This document shows, in pieces, positions 10,790 to 19,459 of a stretch of DNA of 64,000 nucleotides. How positions within the stretch are numbered: the stretch's first letter is position 1; each line of letters begins with the position of its first letter. Both the position numbers and the translations under genes were made by a program. This stretch comes from Micropruina glycogenica (GTDB lineage: Bacteria; Actinomycetota; Actinomycetes; Propionibacteriales; Propionibacteriaceae): assembly GCF_039524395.1 (NCBI RefSeq), contig NZ_BAAAGO010000018.1; one strand, written 5' to 3'. The notes beneath the pieces were generated by a model, which was given only the letters and a program-made list of their open reading frames with translations, did not search any database and was not told the origin of the DNA.

Positions 10790-12010
10790 TCAGCCGTCGG
10801 GCGGAATCGCGGCCGCCAAGTCGCCGGCCAGGTTGCCCTTCGGCAGCACCTGCACACCCGACACCTCGAGCCAGTTCGCCATCAGGGCCAATTCGTCGGC
10901 CAGCCGCGCCGCCACCTCGGCACGTCGTGACTCGGCGTGCGGTTCGAGCCACGCCGACTGCACCAAGAGGGCGTCGCTGCCCACCCGGTCGGCCTTGAGG
11001 TCGACGCGAGCAACGATCTGGTCGTCGGCCAGAAACAGATACACGTAGTAGCCGTAGGTGCGCTTGGCGGCGGGGGTGTAGATCTCGATGCGGTAGTGCA
11101 CGTCGAACAGTTGCAGCACCCGTGGGCGATGGTGCACCAGCGTGTCGAACGGGGCGATCAACGCCTGGCCCGGCACCGCCCGCGGCCGCTTCGCCGCGGC
11201 GTGCAGCCAGAACTGCTGCGGCAGCCCGGCCACCGTTACCGGTTCGAGGTCACCACGTTCGGCCAGCCGTGCGATCGCGGCCGCGCCCTCGGGCCCCTTG
11301 AGGTAGAAGTAGTCGACCAGCGCCTTGGCGTCGGCCACCCCCAGTGCCTGCGCCGAGCGTGCCACCAGGGTGTCGTACGACTCGTCGTCGGACGGGTCGG
11401 GCAAGCCCAGCACCGACCCCGGCAGCACGCGTTCGTTGAGGTCGTACAACCGCTCGAAGGCGCTGTTGCGCCGCGCCACACCCACCACGCCCGAGTCGAA
11501 CAGGTACTCGAGCACGTACTTCGCCTCGGACCAGTTCCACCCCCAGTCGACGCGGCTGCGCACCTCGTCGTTCTCGATCTGACGGGCGCTCAGCGGACCG
11601 TTGCCGCTCACGTCGTCGAGTACGCGGTCGAGCAACTGCGGTTTGGCCGTGAGAATGCGGCTGAGTGCGGTGCGTTCGCGATCGGCTCGCCGACGCATGG
11701 CCATGCGCAGAGCGGGTTGCAGCCGCACGTCGAGCAGGCAGGCCGCGTGCGCCCAGTACTCGAACAATCTGCGCGGCCCGCGACCGGCGGCCCCGTCGAG
11801 CAGGCCGCGATCGTAAGGCCCCAGCCGGCTGAACAACGGCATGTAATGGGCTCGGACGGCGACGTTGACCGAATCGATCTGAAACTGGCCCACCCGGTCG
11901 ATCACCTGCTGTACGTGACGCATGGTGACCGCACCGGACGGCCGTGGTCGGCCGAAGCCCTGCGCAGCCAGCGCGATGCGGCGGGCCTGGGCCAGAGTCA
12001 GTCGTGGCAT
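10790..12010 (-). CDS. YcaQ/AlkX-family winged-helix DNA glycosylase
   Basis: This 406-residue protein starts at the ATG at 12010 (MPRLTLAQARRIALAAQGF); a longer frame to 12034 adds only eight residues. The N-terminal helices carry FQIDSVNV, containing the Q-x-D catalytic signature of the YcaQ family. Tandem winged-helix domains and a C-terminal beta region follow (WLEVSGVQVLPKGNL). Characterised YcaQ unhooks interstrand crosslinks, and related actinobacterial proteins protect against DNA-alkylating natural products. There is no biosynthetic cluster nearby, so a general repair role is more likely. Confidence 0.85.
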   Translation of the reverse strand: MPRLTLAQARRIALAAQGFGRPRPSGAVTMRHVQQVIDRVGQFQIDSVNVAVRAHYMPLFSRLGPYDRGLLDGAAGRGPRRLFEYWAHAACLLDVRLQPALRMAMRRRADRERTALSRILTAKPQLLDRVLDDVSGNGPLSARQIENDEVRSRVDWGWNWSEAKYVLEYLFDSGVVGVARRNSAFERLYDLNERVLPGSVLGLPDPSDDESYDTLVARSAQALGVADAKALVDYFYLKGPEGAAAIARLAERGDLEPVTVAGLPQQFWLHAAAKRPRAVPGQALIAPFDTLVHHRPRVLQLFDVHYRIEIYTPAAKRTYGYYVYLFLADDQIVARVDLKADRVGSDALLVQSAWLEPHAESRRAEVAARLADELALMANWLEVSGVQVLPKGNLAGDLAAAIPPDG

Positions 12011-12047
12011 GGGGCGAACGCTAGCGCCCGCCACCGACAGGTTCGGT

Positions 12048-12674
12048 TCAGGCGCTCTGCTCCCCCGGCCGATCGAGCTCGAGGTGGATCACGCCGTAGT
12101 CGTAGGCCCTGCGTCGGTAGACCGCACTGGGCGCTCCGGTGTCGGCGTCGACGTAGAGAAAGAAGTCGTGGCCGACCAGTTCCATCTCGTCCAGCGCCTG
12201 GGCCAGTGTGAGCGGGGTGGCCTTGAACAGCTTCTCGCGCACCACCAGCGGGCCGTCGCCGTGCACCTCGAGGCCGGCGATCTTGCGAATCTCGGGGCGG
12301 TCCTCGTCGTCCGGCGTCGTCACCGGCGGCAGCGGCTGCTCGCCGAACTGCTGGCCGGCGCGCAGGCCGCGATGCACCTTGCGTCGGTCGGCGGCGCGGC
12401 GCAACTGCGACTTGAGCCGGTCGAGCGCATGCTCGAAGGCGATCAACTTCTCATCGGCGCTGGCCTCGGCCCGCACCACGGGGCCCCGGCTACGCAGGGT
12501 GATCTCGACGGTGGTGGCCTGGTCGGGTTGCCTGGCGTGTGGATTGGCAGAGACCTGCACCTCGACCCGAATCACTCGGTCGCGCAGTTTCTCGACCCCA
12601 CTCAGCCGTTCGCCCACATGGGTGCGAAAGTCATCGGTGATCTGGCAGTGCCGGCCGGTGACGAGAACGTCCAC
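12048..12674 (-). CDS. hpf: ribosome hibernation promoting factor, long form
   Basis: This 208-residue protein starts at the GTG at 12674, with AAGGAGG five bases upstream. The N-terminal S30AE domain (about residues 1-100: VDVLVTGRHCQITDDFRTHV) binds the 30S decoding region. After a linker, a C-terminal dimerisation domain (about 150-208: EKLFKATPLTLAQALDEMELVGHDFFLYVD) mediates 100S ribosome formation in long HPFs. The leader contains two hairpins (12696-12717 and 12739-12755), suggesting post-transcriptional control. The gene is divergent from amtB. Confidence 0.93.
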   Translation of the reverse strand: MDVLVTGRHCQITDDFRTHVGERLSGVEKLRDRVIRVEVQVSANPHARQPDQATTVEITLRSRGPVVRAEASADEKLIAFEHALDRLKSQLRRAADRRKVHRGLRAGQQFGEQPLPPVTTPDDEDRPEIRKIAGLEVHGDGPLVVREKLFKATPLTLAQALDEMELVGHDFFLYVDADTGAPSAVYRRRAYDYGVIHLELDRPGEQSA

Positions 12675-12695
12675 AGGAACCTCCTTGGTCGATCG

Positions 12696-12755
12696 CGCCC
12701 GCTCGGGCGAGCGGGCGAAACGCAAAAGCGCCAAGCTACTCCCGCGTAGCGGGAG
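12696..12755 (-). promoter_or_regulatory. structured 5' leader of hpf
   Basis: Two perfect hairpins lie between the hpf start and the intergenic midpoint. CGCCCGCTC/GAGCGGGCG with a 4-base loop is at 12696-12717. CTCCCGC/GCGGGAG with a 3-base loop is at 12739-12755. On the minus strand a short T-run (CTTTTGCGTTT) separates them. The promoter-proximal hairpin followed by T's could act as an attenuator. No known riboswitch class was recognised. Confidence 0.4.
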
Positions 12756-12848
12756 CACAGCCTGACGCCATGCCTCGACCCTACTCAGCCTGCCTGTGCT
12801 TTGCCAGGGTGCCGGCTGTGTCGCAACTGGAGCGGGCGCAACAGAGCT

Positions 12849-12885
12849 GTAACACCGCGCAATCCACGCGTAACCCAGTTCGAAC
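12849..12885 (+). promoter_or_regulatory. candidate GlnR-type operator upstream of amtB
   Basis: Two GTAAC half-sites (12849-12853 and 12870-12874) lie 21 bp apart. Each is followed six bases later by a weaker half-site (CAATC, CGAAC). This is close to the GTnAC-n6-GAAAC arrangement bound by actinobacterial GlnR in front of nitrogen genes, and it lies 34 bases before the amtB start. The second half-sites match poorly and the spacing is one base short of the usual 22, so this is a candidate only. Confidence 0.4.
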
Positions 12886-12918
12886 GCCTCGGAAACACCG
12901 ATCACCGAAGGTTCTGCC

Positions 12919-14307
12919 ATGACAATGCTTGAAATCAACTCCGGCGACACCGCCTGGGTTCTCACCGCCGCCGCTCTGGTGCTGTTGATGACCCCCGGTC
13001 TCGCCTTCTTCTACGGTGGCATGGTCAGGGCCAAGAGCGTTCTCAACATGATGATGATGAGCTTCATCAGCATGGGCACGATCGGCGTCCTGTGGGTGCT
13101 CTTCGGCTACAGCATGGCGTTCGGCGACTCGATCGGCTTCGAGCTCGGCGCAACCCGAGACGAGGGCCCGACGTTCTTCGGCATCCTCGGCAACCCGTTC
13201 CAGTACTTCGGCCTGCAGGGCCTGATGAGCCCCGACGCGGTCGCGGGCTCGTTGCCGGCCATGGCGTTCGTGGCCTTCCAGGCCTGCTTCGCCATCATCG
13301 CGGTCGCCCTGGTGTCGGGTGCGATCGCCGACCGCGCGTCGTTCGGCGGCTGGACGCTGTTCACCGTGCTGTGGGGCATTCTGGTCTACTTCCCCGTGGC
13401 CGGCTGGGTGTTCAGCTTCGACGGCTTCACCGGTGAGCACGGCGGCTGGATCGCCAACTGGCTCGGCGCCCTCGACTTCGCCGGTGGCACCGCGATTCAC
13501 ATCAACGCCGGTATCTCGGGTCTGGCCCTCGCACTCGTGCTCGGCCCCCGGATCGGCTTCGGCACCAAGCCGATGCGGCCGCACAACATGACCCTGGTGA
13601 TGCTCGGTGCCGGCCTGCTGTGGTTCGGCTGGTTCGGCTTCAACGCCGGCTCGGCCCTCAGTGCGGGCACCACCGCCTCGGTGGCGTGGGTGAACACCCT
13701 GGTGGCCACCGCGGCCGCCATGCTCGCCTGGTTGTTGGTGGAGCGCTTCCGTGACGGTCACCCGACCTCGCTCGGTGCGGCCTCGGGCGTGGTGGCCGGT
13801 CTGGTGGCGATCACCCCCGCAGCCGGCTCGGTCAGCCCCGTCGGTGCGATCTTCGTCGGCGGCATCGCCAGCGCGGCTTGCGCCTACGCCGTCGGCCTGA
13901 AGTACAAGTTCGGCTACGACGACTCGCTCGACGTGGTGGGCGTCCACTTCGTCGGTGGCCTGTTCGGCACGGTGTTGATCGGCCTGTTCGCAGATCCGAA
14001 CAGCCCCGCCGGCGTGGCGGGCCTGTTCTACGGCGGCGGCGTCGACCAGCTCTGGCGCCAGGCCGTCGGTGCGATCGCCGTCACGGTCTACGCCTTCGTG
14101 GTCAGCTACCTGATCGCCATGCTGATCAAGCGCACCATCGGTTGGCGCATCACCACCGCCGACGAGCTCAGCGGCATCGACCTGGTCGAGCATTCCGAGG
14201 CCGGCTACGACCTCAGCCCGGTCTACTACAGCAACAAGGTTCAGCGCACGCTCTTCCTGACCAAGGACGACCTGCCCGAGACCGAAACGACAGGAGCGAG
14301 CAAGTGA
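12919..14307 (+). CDS. amtB: ammonium transporter
   Basis: This 462-residue Amt protein has about eleven membrane helices. The start ATG at 12919 leads into AWVLTAAALVLLMTPGLAFF, the first helix of the family, with no cleaved signal peptide. The central signature DFAGGTAIHINAGISGLALA and the conserved pore histidine region are present. The protein conducts ammonium across the cytoplasmic membrane and is gated by PII. It overlaps glnB by GTGA, a conserved pairing that lets PII block the pore when nitrogen is plentiful. Confidence 0.97.
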   Translation: MTMLEINSGDTAWVLTAAALVLLMTPGLAFFYGGMVRAKSVLNMMMMSFISMGTIGVLWVLFGYSMAFGDSIGFELGATRDEGPTFFGILGNPFQYFGLQGLMSPDAVAGSLPAMAFVAFQACFAIIAVALVSGAIADRASFGGWTLFTVLWGILVYFPVAGWVFSFDGFTGEHGGWIANWLGALDFAGGTAIHINAGISGLALALVLGPRIGFGTKPMRPHNMTLVMLGAGLLWFGWFGFNAGSALSAGTTASVAWVNTLVATAAAMLAWLLVERFRDGHPTSLGAASGVVAGLVAITPAAGSVSPVGAIFVGGIASAACAYAVGLKYKFGYDDSLDVVGVHFVGGLFGTVLIGLFADPNSPAGVAGLFYGGGVDQLWRQAVGAIAVTVYAFVVSYLIAMLIKRTIGWRITTADELSGIDLVEHSEAGYDLSPVYYSNKVQRTLFLTKDDLPETETTGASK

Positions 14308-14642
14308 AGCTCATCACCGCAATCATTCAGCCCGAAGTGTTGGAGCAGGTCATGAAGGCCGTCGTCCGGCACGGGGTGGGCGGCATGACCATCAGCGAGG
14401 TCTCCGGCTACGGCCGGCAGCGGGGCCACGTCGAGGTCTACCGTGGCGAGGAGTACACCATCGACTTCATCACCAAGGTGCGCCTCGAGATTCTCGTCGA
14501 CGACCCCGAGTGCGAAGAGGTCGTGCAGGTCATCGCCGGCGCGGCCCGTACCGGCCAGGTCGGCGACGGCAAGGTGTGGGTGGTGCCCGTCGACGACATC
14601 GTCAGGGTCCGCACCGGCGAAAGCGGCCTGGCCGCCGTCTGA
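14304..14642 (+). CDS. glnB: nitrogen regulatory protein PII
   Basis: This 112-residue PII protein starts at the GTG at 14304, overlapping the amtB stop. The T-loop reads GRQRGHVEVYRGEEYTIDF, with Tyr51 (the residue modified by GlnD in most PII proteins). The C-terminal signature TGQVGDGKVWVVPVDD is intact. PII trimers sense 2-oxoglutarate and ATP/ADP and regulate AmtB. It is most like GlnK by context. The glnD gene often found next is absent; a terminator follows, and then comF on the other strand. Confidence 0.96.
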   Translation: MKLITAIIQPEVLEQVMKAVVRHGVGGMTISEVSGYGRQRGHVEVYRGEEYTIDFITKVRLEILVDDPECEEVVQVIAGAARTGQVGDGKVWVVPVDDIVRVRTGESGLAAV

Positions 14643-14690
14643 TCGACTCGCGTCTGCGCCGCTGGGAGGACGGCGCACGCAAGCAGGCCA

Positions 14691-14720
14691 CAGGGGCCCC
14701 GATCTCGATCGGGGCCCCTG
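14691..14720. terminator. bidirectional hairpin terminator between glnB and comF
   Basis: A 13-bp perfect stem, CAGGGGCCCCGAT/ATCGGGGCCCCTG, with a 4-base loop sits between two convergent genes. There is no long T-tract, as is usual for GC-rich actinobacteria. Confidence 0.8.
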
Positions 14721-14723
14721 TCG

Positions 14724-15446
14724 TCATGTGGTGCGTGGCGTCGCGGCCACGACCGCAGCGCCGATCATGCGGTGGCCGGCGTGCCGAAGAGCTCGGGACG
14801 CCTCGGCCAGGGTGGCCCCAGTGGTGATCAGATCGTCGACCACCAGCACCTGGGCCGGCCGGCCCGCCCGAGCCACCAGGCTCGAACGGCGGTTGAGCGC
14901 CCGCTGCTCGATGGTCAGCCCCGCCTGGTCGGCCGCTCGGCGCACCGGCCGCAGCGCCTTGGACGCCCGGGCGTCCAGTTCGCAGCGCCGGCGCAGAAAG
15001 GTGGCCAGCGAGCCGGCCATGGCACCGGTGAGGTCGAACCCGCGCGCCGCGCGCGTCGCCCGTGCCGACGGCACCGGCACCACCAGCACCGGCCCACCCA
15101 CCCAGCGGTCGCGCAGCAAAGCCAGCGCGCTGCCGGTGACCAGTTCGGCGAGCACCGGAACCAGGCCCAGCCCCTGCCGCTCCTTGCAGGCCAGAATCAC
15201 CGCACGCAGGTCGTCGGCGTAGGCGCCGCGCGCGTAGGTGGGCGGCACCCCGTGGCGCACCGTTACCGCTGCCGGGGCGAGACTGCGCAGCCGTGACTCG
15301 CAGTCGGGGCACACCACCGGCCCCGGCGTGCCACAGGCGGCACACGCACCGCCCCACGCCAGGTCGGCCGCCGCCGCAGCCAACTCCCGCCACCCCACCA
15401 CCCAACGATCATGCCGGGCCGGCGACGTGCGTGGACGGCTCTCCAC
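14724..15446 (-). CDS. comF: ComF-family phosphoribosyltransferase-like protein
   Basis: This 240-residue protein has an N-terminal zinc-finger-like CAACGTPGPVVCPDC (CxxC...CxxC) and a C-terminal phosphoribosyltransferase fold with VLVVDDLITTGATLAEA (PRPP loop). In naturally competent bacteria ComF helps internalise DNA; in actinobacteria its role is unclear. The GTG start at 15446 lies three bases after the lpqB stop, so it is the last gene of the mtrA-mtrB-lpqB operon, a conserved arrangement. Internal starts cannot be excluded. Confidence 0.88.
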   Translation of the reverse strand: MESRPRTSPARHDRWVVGWRELAAAAADLAWGGACAACGTPGPVVCPDCESRLRSLAPAAVTVRHGVPPTYARGAYADDLRAVILACKERQGLGLVPVLAELVTGSALALLRDRWVGGPVLVVPVPSARATRAARGFDLTGAMAGSLATFLRRRCELDARASKALRPVRRAADQAGLTIEQRALNRRSSLVARAGRPAQVLVVDDLITTGATLAEASRALRHAGHRMIGAAVVAATPRTT

Positions 15447-15449
15447 AGG

Positions 15450-17150
15450 TCAAGGCAGCGAAACCTGCTGCACCTTCGGCATCCAGGCCTCCCACACGAA
15501 GTCGTCGACGAAGCGCCAGGTCTGGCCGTCCGAGCCGCGCAGAACGGCCCGTCCGTCGCTGCCCACCGCCAGTTGCGCCGACGCGGTCGAATCGATCGGC
15601 CCGACATCGGCCGCCACGGCCCCCTCGCTGTCGACGCTCACCACCTGGGGCACCGTCGCCACCGTCAACAGCACCATCAGGTCGGCCGGTCCAGACCAAC
15701 CGACATCGACCGGACGGTGCGTGGGCGGTGCCCAGGTGGCGCCCGACAACTCCCGCCAACCCACGAAGCGGACGGCGTTGGTTTCGCGCACCATCGACGC
15801 GACACCCAGCACCCACCTGCCCTGCTCTTCGACGACCATCGCCACCCGGACGCCGTCCGGGGCGATCGCCAGCGACCGGATGCGGCCCATCGGCAGCGCG
15901 TCGGTGTTCACCGACACGCCGCGGCCGTCACGCACCATGCGCAACCTGACGCCGCGCGACCGTTCCAGCGCCACCAGTAGCTCGCCCTGCCGGGTCCAAC
16001 GCACCAGGGCCATACCCTGCGCGGCAAGCTCGACCCGTGACGTGCCTTCGCGCACGGGCACGGTGCGCAACCGGCTGCCGGCGTCGGTGATCGCGGCCAC
16101 CACCTGGGCGTCGGCCCGTGCCGCGATGGCGGTCACCCGGGTCAGCGAACCGACCGGCTGGCTCTGGGCGGGGTCTGCGTTCCACCCGGCCCGGTGAATG
16201 GCTCCGTCGCTGAGCAGAAACGCCTGATCGCTCTGCGCCGGCAGCGCGGGTGCCGCTGCGTCGAAGTCGCCGGTGTTCATTTCGCCGGTGCTGTTGGTGA
16301 GGTTCCACACCGACCCGTTGCCGGTCACCCGCACCGCCGTCACCCCTTCGAGCGAGGTGAGCGACCAGACCAGCTCTGCCGACAACCGTCGCTTGGCCTC
16401 GGCGCTGAGCAGGTCGGTGGGCCCGGCGAGGTCGACCTCGGCCACCCCGTTCACCGAGAGCGTCACCGAGGTGACGTCCAGTTGTTGCTCGAGCGGGGCG
16501 CGCAGGGCGGCGGCCGCCAGCGTCGACGGGCCGGCCAGCAGATCGCGGACGGTGGCCTGCATGCCGACCGTGCCCTTGGGCACGAACCGGGGATCAGGCA
16601 CCAGCACCGTGCCGGTGACGTCCCAGAAACACAGATCGGAGCGCACCCAGGTGCTGCCGAACAGCGATTGCGAGATGAGCAGGCCGCGGGGCGGCTGCGA
16701 GATGCGCCACTGGTTGTCGTTGTCTCTGACCAGGCCGAAGTCGTGCAGGTACGGGGTGCTGGCGGCTGCGGGCGTGAAGGTGCCCTGGGCGTCCAACCGG
16801 CCCACCAAAGAAGCGGTGAGCACCACGCCCGAGTCACTGACTTGAGGAGCGGAACTGGCCGCGTAGATCTCGACGCCGCTTTCGGGCTGCCACTGTTCGC
16901 TCGCGTCAGCGGTCAGAAACTGGCGCGCCACCGAGTACCCGGCCTGGTACGTGGCCATCGCATGCAGAAAGCCTTCGACGATCAGGCCCGGAGTCGCGCC
17001 CTGAGCGGGTGGCACAGGCGCGATCTCAACCCCCGGATTGGCCTGCTGCGCCGCCGGTGCGTGTCGCTCGACGGGGCCGCTGGTCGGCACGCTGACGCAG
17101 CCGGTCAGCAGCAGGGCCAGCACGGCGATCAGCGCCACCGGCCGCCTCAC
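15450..17150 (-). CDS. lpqB: lipoprotein LpqB
   Basis: This 566-residue lipoprotein starts at the GTG at 17150, overlapping the mtrB stop (GTGA). The signal peptide ends in the lipobox LLLTGC. A GerMN-like domain (about residues 190-300, LSVNGVAEVDLAGPTDLLSAEAKRRL) and a C-terminal beta-propeller-like half follow, as in other LpqB proteins. In mycobacteria LpqB interacts with the sensor MtrB and tunes MtrA phosphorylation and cell-wall homeostasis. Here it keeps the canonical operon position. Confidence 0.95.
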   Translation of the reverse strand: MRRPVALIAVLALLLTGCVSVPTSGPVERHAPAAQQANPGVEIAPVPPAQGATPGLIVEGFLHAMATYQAGYSVARQFLTADASEQWQPESGVEIYAASSAPQVSDSGVVLTASLVGRLDAQGTFTPAAASTPYLHDFGLVRDNDNQWRISQPPRGLLISQSLFGSTWVRSDLCFWDVTGTVLVPDPRFVPKGTVGMQATVRDLLAGPSTLAAAALRAPLEQQLDVTSVTLSVNGVAEVDLAGPTDLLSAEAKRRLSAELVWSLTSLEGVTAVRVTGNGSVWNLTNSTGEMNTGDFDAAAPALPAQSDQAFLLSDGAIHRAGWNADPAQSQPVGSLTRVTAIAARADAQVVAAITDAGSRLRTVPVREGTSRVELAAQGMALVRWTRQGELLVALERSRGVRLRMVRDGRGVSVNTDALPMGRIRSLAIAPDGVRVAMVVEEQGRWVLGVASMVRETNAVRFVGWRELSGATWAPPTHRPVDVGWSGPADLMVLLTVATVPQVVSVDSEGAVAADVGPIDSTASAQLAVGSDGRAVLRGSDGQTWRFVDDFVWEAWMPKVQQVSLP

Positions 17151-18700
17151 GCCGGCACCTCCGCGTCGTCGGGCACCACCGGCCAGGGCGAACTGAGCAC
17201 GCTCTCCCCCGCCCGCCGGGGCACGGTCAGCCTGAACTGGGCACCCTGCCCCGGACGTCCCCACGCGTTGAGCCAGCCGCCGTGCAGGCGAGCATCCTCC
17301 ATGGCGATCGACAGGCCCAGGCCGGTGCCGCCGACGGTGCGCCGACGCGCCGGGTCGGCGCGCCAGAACCGGTTGAACACCTGGTGCGCCTGGGCGGCGC
17401 TGAAACCCACCCCGTGATCGCGTACCGCGACCGCCACCGCCGCGTCGTCGCCGCGCACGTGCACCACGATGGTGCGGCCCTCGCCGTGTTCGATGGCGTT
17501 GGTGATGAGGTTGCGCAGAATGCGCCGGATCCGCCGCGCGTCGACCTCCGCCACGCACGGCTCGGGCGCATCGAGCACCAACGGAGTGCCGTAGGTGTCG
17601 GCCAGCCTGCCCTGCGCCCTCAGCTCTTCGGCGGCGATCTGGCCGAGGTCGATCTCGTCGAGGTTCAGCTCGGCCGCCCCGGCGTCGAACCGGCTGATCT
17701 CGAGCAGGTCGGTGAGCAGGGTTTCGAAGTGGTCGACCTCGCTCGACAGCAGCTCCGTGCTGCGGGCCGCCAGGGCGTCGAACTCCTGTCGCCGGCCATA
17801 CAGCAGGTCGGCGGCCATGCGCACGGTGGTGAGCGGCGTGCGCAACTCGTGCGACACGTCCGACACGAACTGCTGCTGCACCGTCGACAGCTCTTCGAGT
17901 TCGGTGATCTTGCGGTCGAGTTCGCCGGCCATGCGGTTCATCGAGCGGGCCAGGCTGGCCAGGTCTTCGGTGCCCACCACCGCCATGCGGTCGTCGAGGT
18001 GGCCGGCGGCCAACCGTTCAGCGGCCAGCCGGGCCGCGCGAATGGGCCGCAGCACCTGTAGTGCGATCAGCCACACCACGGCCACCACGCCCACCAGCAC
18101 GATCAACCCGGCGACGACGGTGGCGCGCTGCACCACGGCCAGGGTTTCGGCCTCGGGCTGGTTGGTGAACAGAAAGTAGACCGGGTAGCGGGTGCCGCCC
18201 GGCGCGGTGAGCGCCGACCCGATGGCCAGCCCGGGCACCGTCGGACGGGTGTCGGTGAAGCTGATCGAGGTGGGCGTCGAGTACAGCCCGTCGGCGGCCA
18301 CCACCGCCCGGCGCAGCGACTCGGGCACGCTGGCGTAGTCGAGGCCGGCCGAGCCGATATCAGAGACCGGGCCGGCCACCACCACGTAGTACTGGTTACC
18401 CACCGAGCCGCGGTAGGCGGCGTCGCGTGCCAACTGGGTGAGTCCCTCGTTGATGGAAGCCTGGCGCAGGTTGAGCGTGCGCAGGTCGCGCTGCATACCG
18501 TCGATCACCACGGACGCCTCGGCGAGGCTCGACTGCTTCTTGCCGTCGATGATGCCCCGCGACGACTGGTCCATCAGAAACCAACCGGTGGCCGCCAGAA
18601 TCGTCAGGGCCGCCACCAGGGTGGTGACCACCACGCGAAACGGCAGCGATCGTGACCAGGGGGTGCGCCGGGCGGGTGCCTGCTCGCCCGCGGCGGTCAT
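17147..18700 (-). CDS. mtrB: sensor histidine kinase MtrB
   Basis: This 517-residue kinase starts at the ATG at 18700, which overlaps the mtrA stop (ATGA). The order is N-terminal membrane helix (about 20-42), extracellular domain, second helix (about 180-205, GLIVLVGVVAVVWLIALQVL), HAMP, HisKA with SDVSHELRTPLTT (His284), and a HATPase_c with NLITNAIEHGEG and GTGLGLSI. It phosphorylates MtrA and controls division and peptidoglycan genes in actinobacteria. The upstream open frame to 18850 is a shadow with no support. Confidence 0.96.
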   Translation of the reverse strand: MTAAGEQAPARRTPWSRSLPFRVVVTTLVAALTILAATGWFLMDQSSRGIIDGKKQSSLAEASVVIDGMQRDLRTLNLRQASINEGLTQLARDAAYRGSVGNQYYVVVAGPVSDIGSAGLDYASVPESLRRAVVAADGLYSTPTSISFTDTRPTVPGLAIGSALTAPGGTRYPVYFLFTNQPEAETLAVVQRATVVAGLIVLVGVVAVVWLIALQVLRPIRAARLAAERLAAGHLDDRMAVVGTEDLASLARSMNRMAGELDRKITELEELSTVQQQFVSDVSHELRTPLTTVRMAADLLYGRRQEFDALAARSTELLSSEVDHFETLLTDLLEISRFDAGAAELNLDEIDLGQIAAEELRAQGRLADTYGTPLVLDAPEPCVAEVDARRIRRILRNLITNAIEHGEGRTIVVHVRGDDAAVAVAVRDHGVGFSAAQAHQVFNRFWRADPARRRTVGGTGLGLSIAMEDARLHGGWLNAWGRPGQGAQFRLTVPRRAGESVLSSPWPVVPDDAEVPA

Positions 18701-19413
18701 GATGCCTCGCGGGTGTCCCCGGCCCGGTAGCCGACGCCCCGCACCGTGACGATGATCTCGGGGTGTTCGGGGTCGTGCTCGATCTTGCTGCGCAGCCGCT
18801 GCACGTGAACGTTCACCAGCCTGGTGTCGGACGCGTGTCGGTACCCCCACACCTCTTCGAGCAGCACCTCGCGGCTGAACGCCTGCCGCGGCCGCCTGGC
18901 CAGGGCCAGCAGCAGGTCGAACTCGAGCGGGGTGAGCGCGATCAGATCGGAACCGCGACGCACGGTGTGCTCGGGCACGTTGATCACCAGGTCACCGATG
19001 GCCAGGTTGCCCGAGTTCTCGGTGGGCACGTGCCGGCGCAGCCGGGTGCGAATACGGGCCAGCAACTCTTTGACCTTGAACGGCTTGGCGACGTAGTCGT
19101 CGGCCCCGGCCTCGAGGCCCTGCACAACGTCGCGGGTGTCGGATTTGGCGGTGAGCATCACGATCGGCACACCTGAAAGGGCCCTGATGTCACGGCAGAC
19201 GTCCACGCCGTCGCGGCCGGGCAACATCAGATCGAGCAGCACCAGATCGGGCTGGTGCCGCTGAAACGCCTCGACGGCACCGTCGCCCGAACTGCACCAC
19301 GAGGCGTCGAAACCGTCCGCCTCGAGCACCAACTGCAACATCTCGCTGAGTGCGACGTCGTCGTCGACCACCAGAATGCGCTGCGTTCGCTGGATGTTCT
19401 CCGACACCGTCAC
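18697..19413 (-). CDS. mtrA: response regulator MtrA
   Basis: This 238-residue OmpR-family regulator starts at a GTG at 19413 (VTVSENIQRTQRILVVDDD); a second GTG at 19407 is possible. The receiver domain has DDD at 17-19, the phospho-acceptor Asp61 in LLDLMLPGRDG, and Lys in AKPFKVKEL. The C-terminal winged helix reads LTPLEFDLLLALARRPRQ and RLVNVHVQRLRSKIE. It is the essential cell-cycle and cell-wall regulator of many actinobacteria. It heads the mtrA-mtrB-lpqB-comF operon. Confidence 0.96.
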   Translation of the reverse strand: MTVSENIQRTQRILVVDDDVALSEMLQLVLEADGFDASWCSSGDGAVEAFQRHQPDLVLLDLMLPGRDGVDVCRDIRALSGVPIVMLTAKSDTRDVVQGLEAGADDYVAKPFKVKELLARIRTRLRRHVPTENSGNLAIGDLVINVPEHTVRRGSDLIALTPLEFDLLLALARRPRQAFSREVLLEEVWGYRHASDTRLVNVHVQRLRSKIEHDPEHPEIIVTVRGVGYRAGDTREAS

Positions 19414-19459
19414 CTCACTCGTCGAAGCCCCGAATCCTGCCTGAAGTCTAGTGGTCGGC

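Noticed and set aside
12781..14193. 470-residue minus-strand frame opposite amtB
   Set aside because: Its composition (His/Asp/Glu/Gly/Ala) is typical of an antisense shadow, and amtB is certain.
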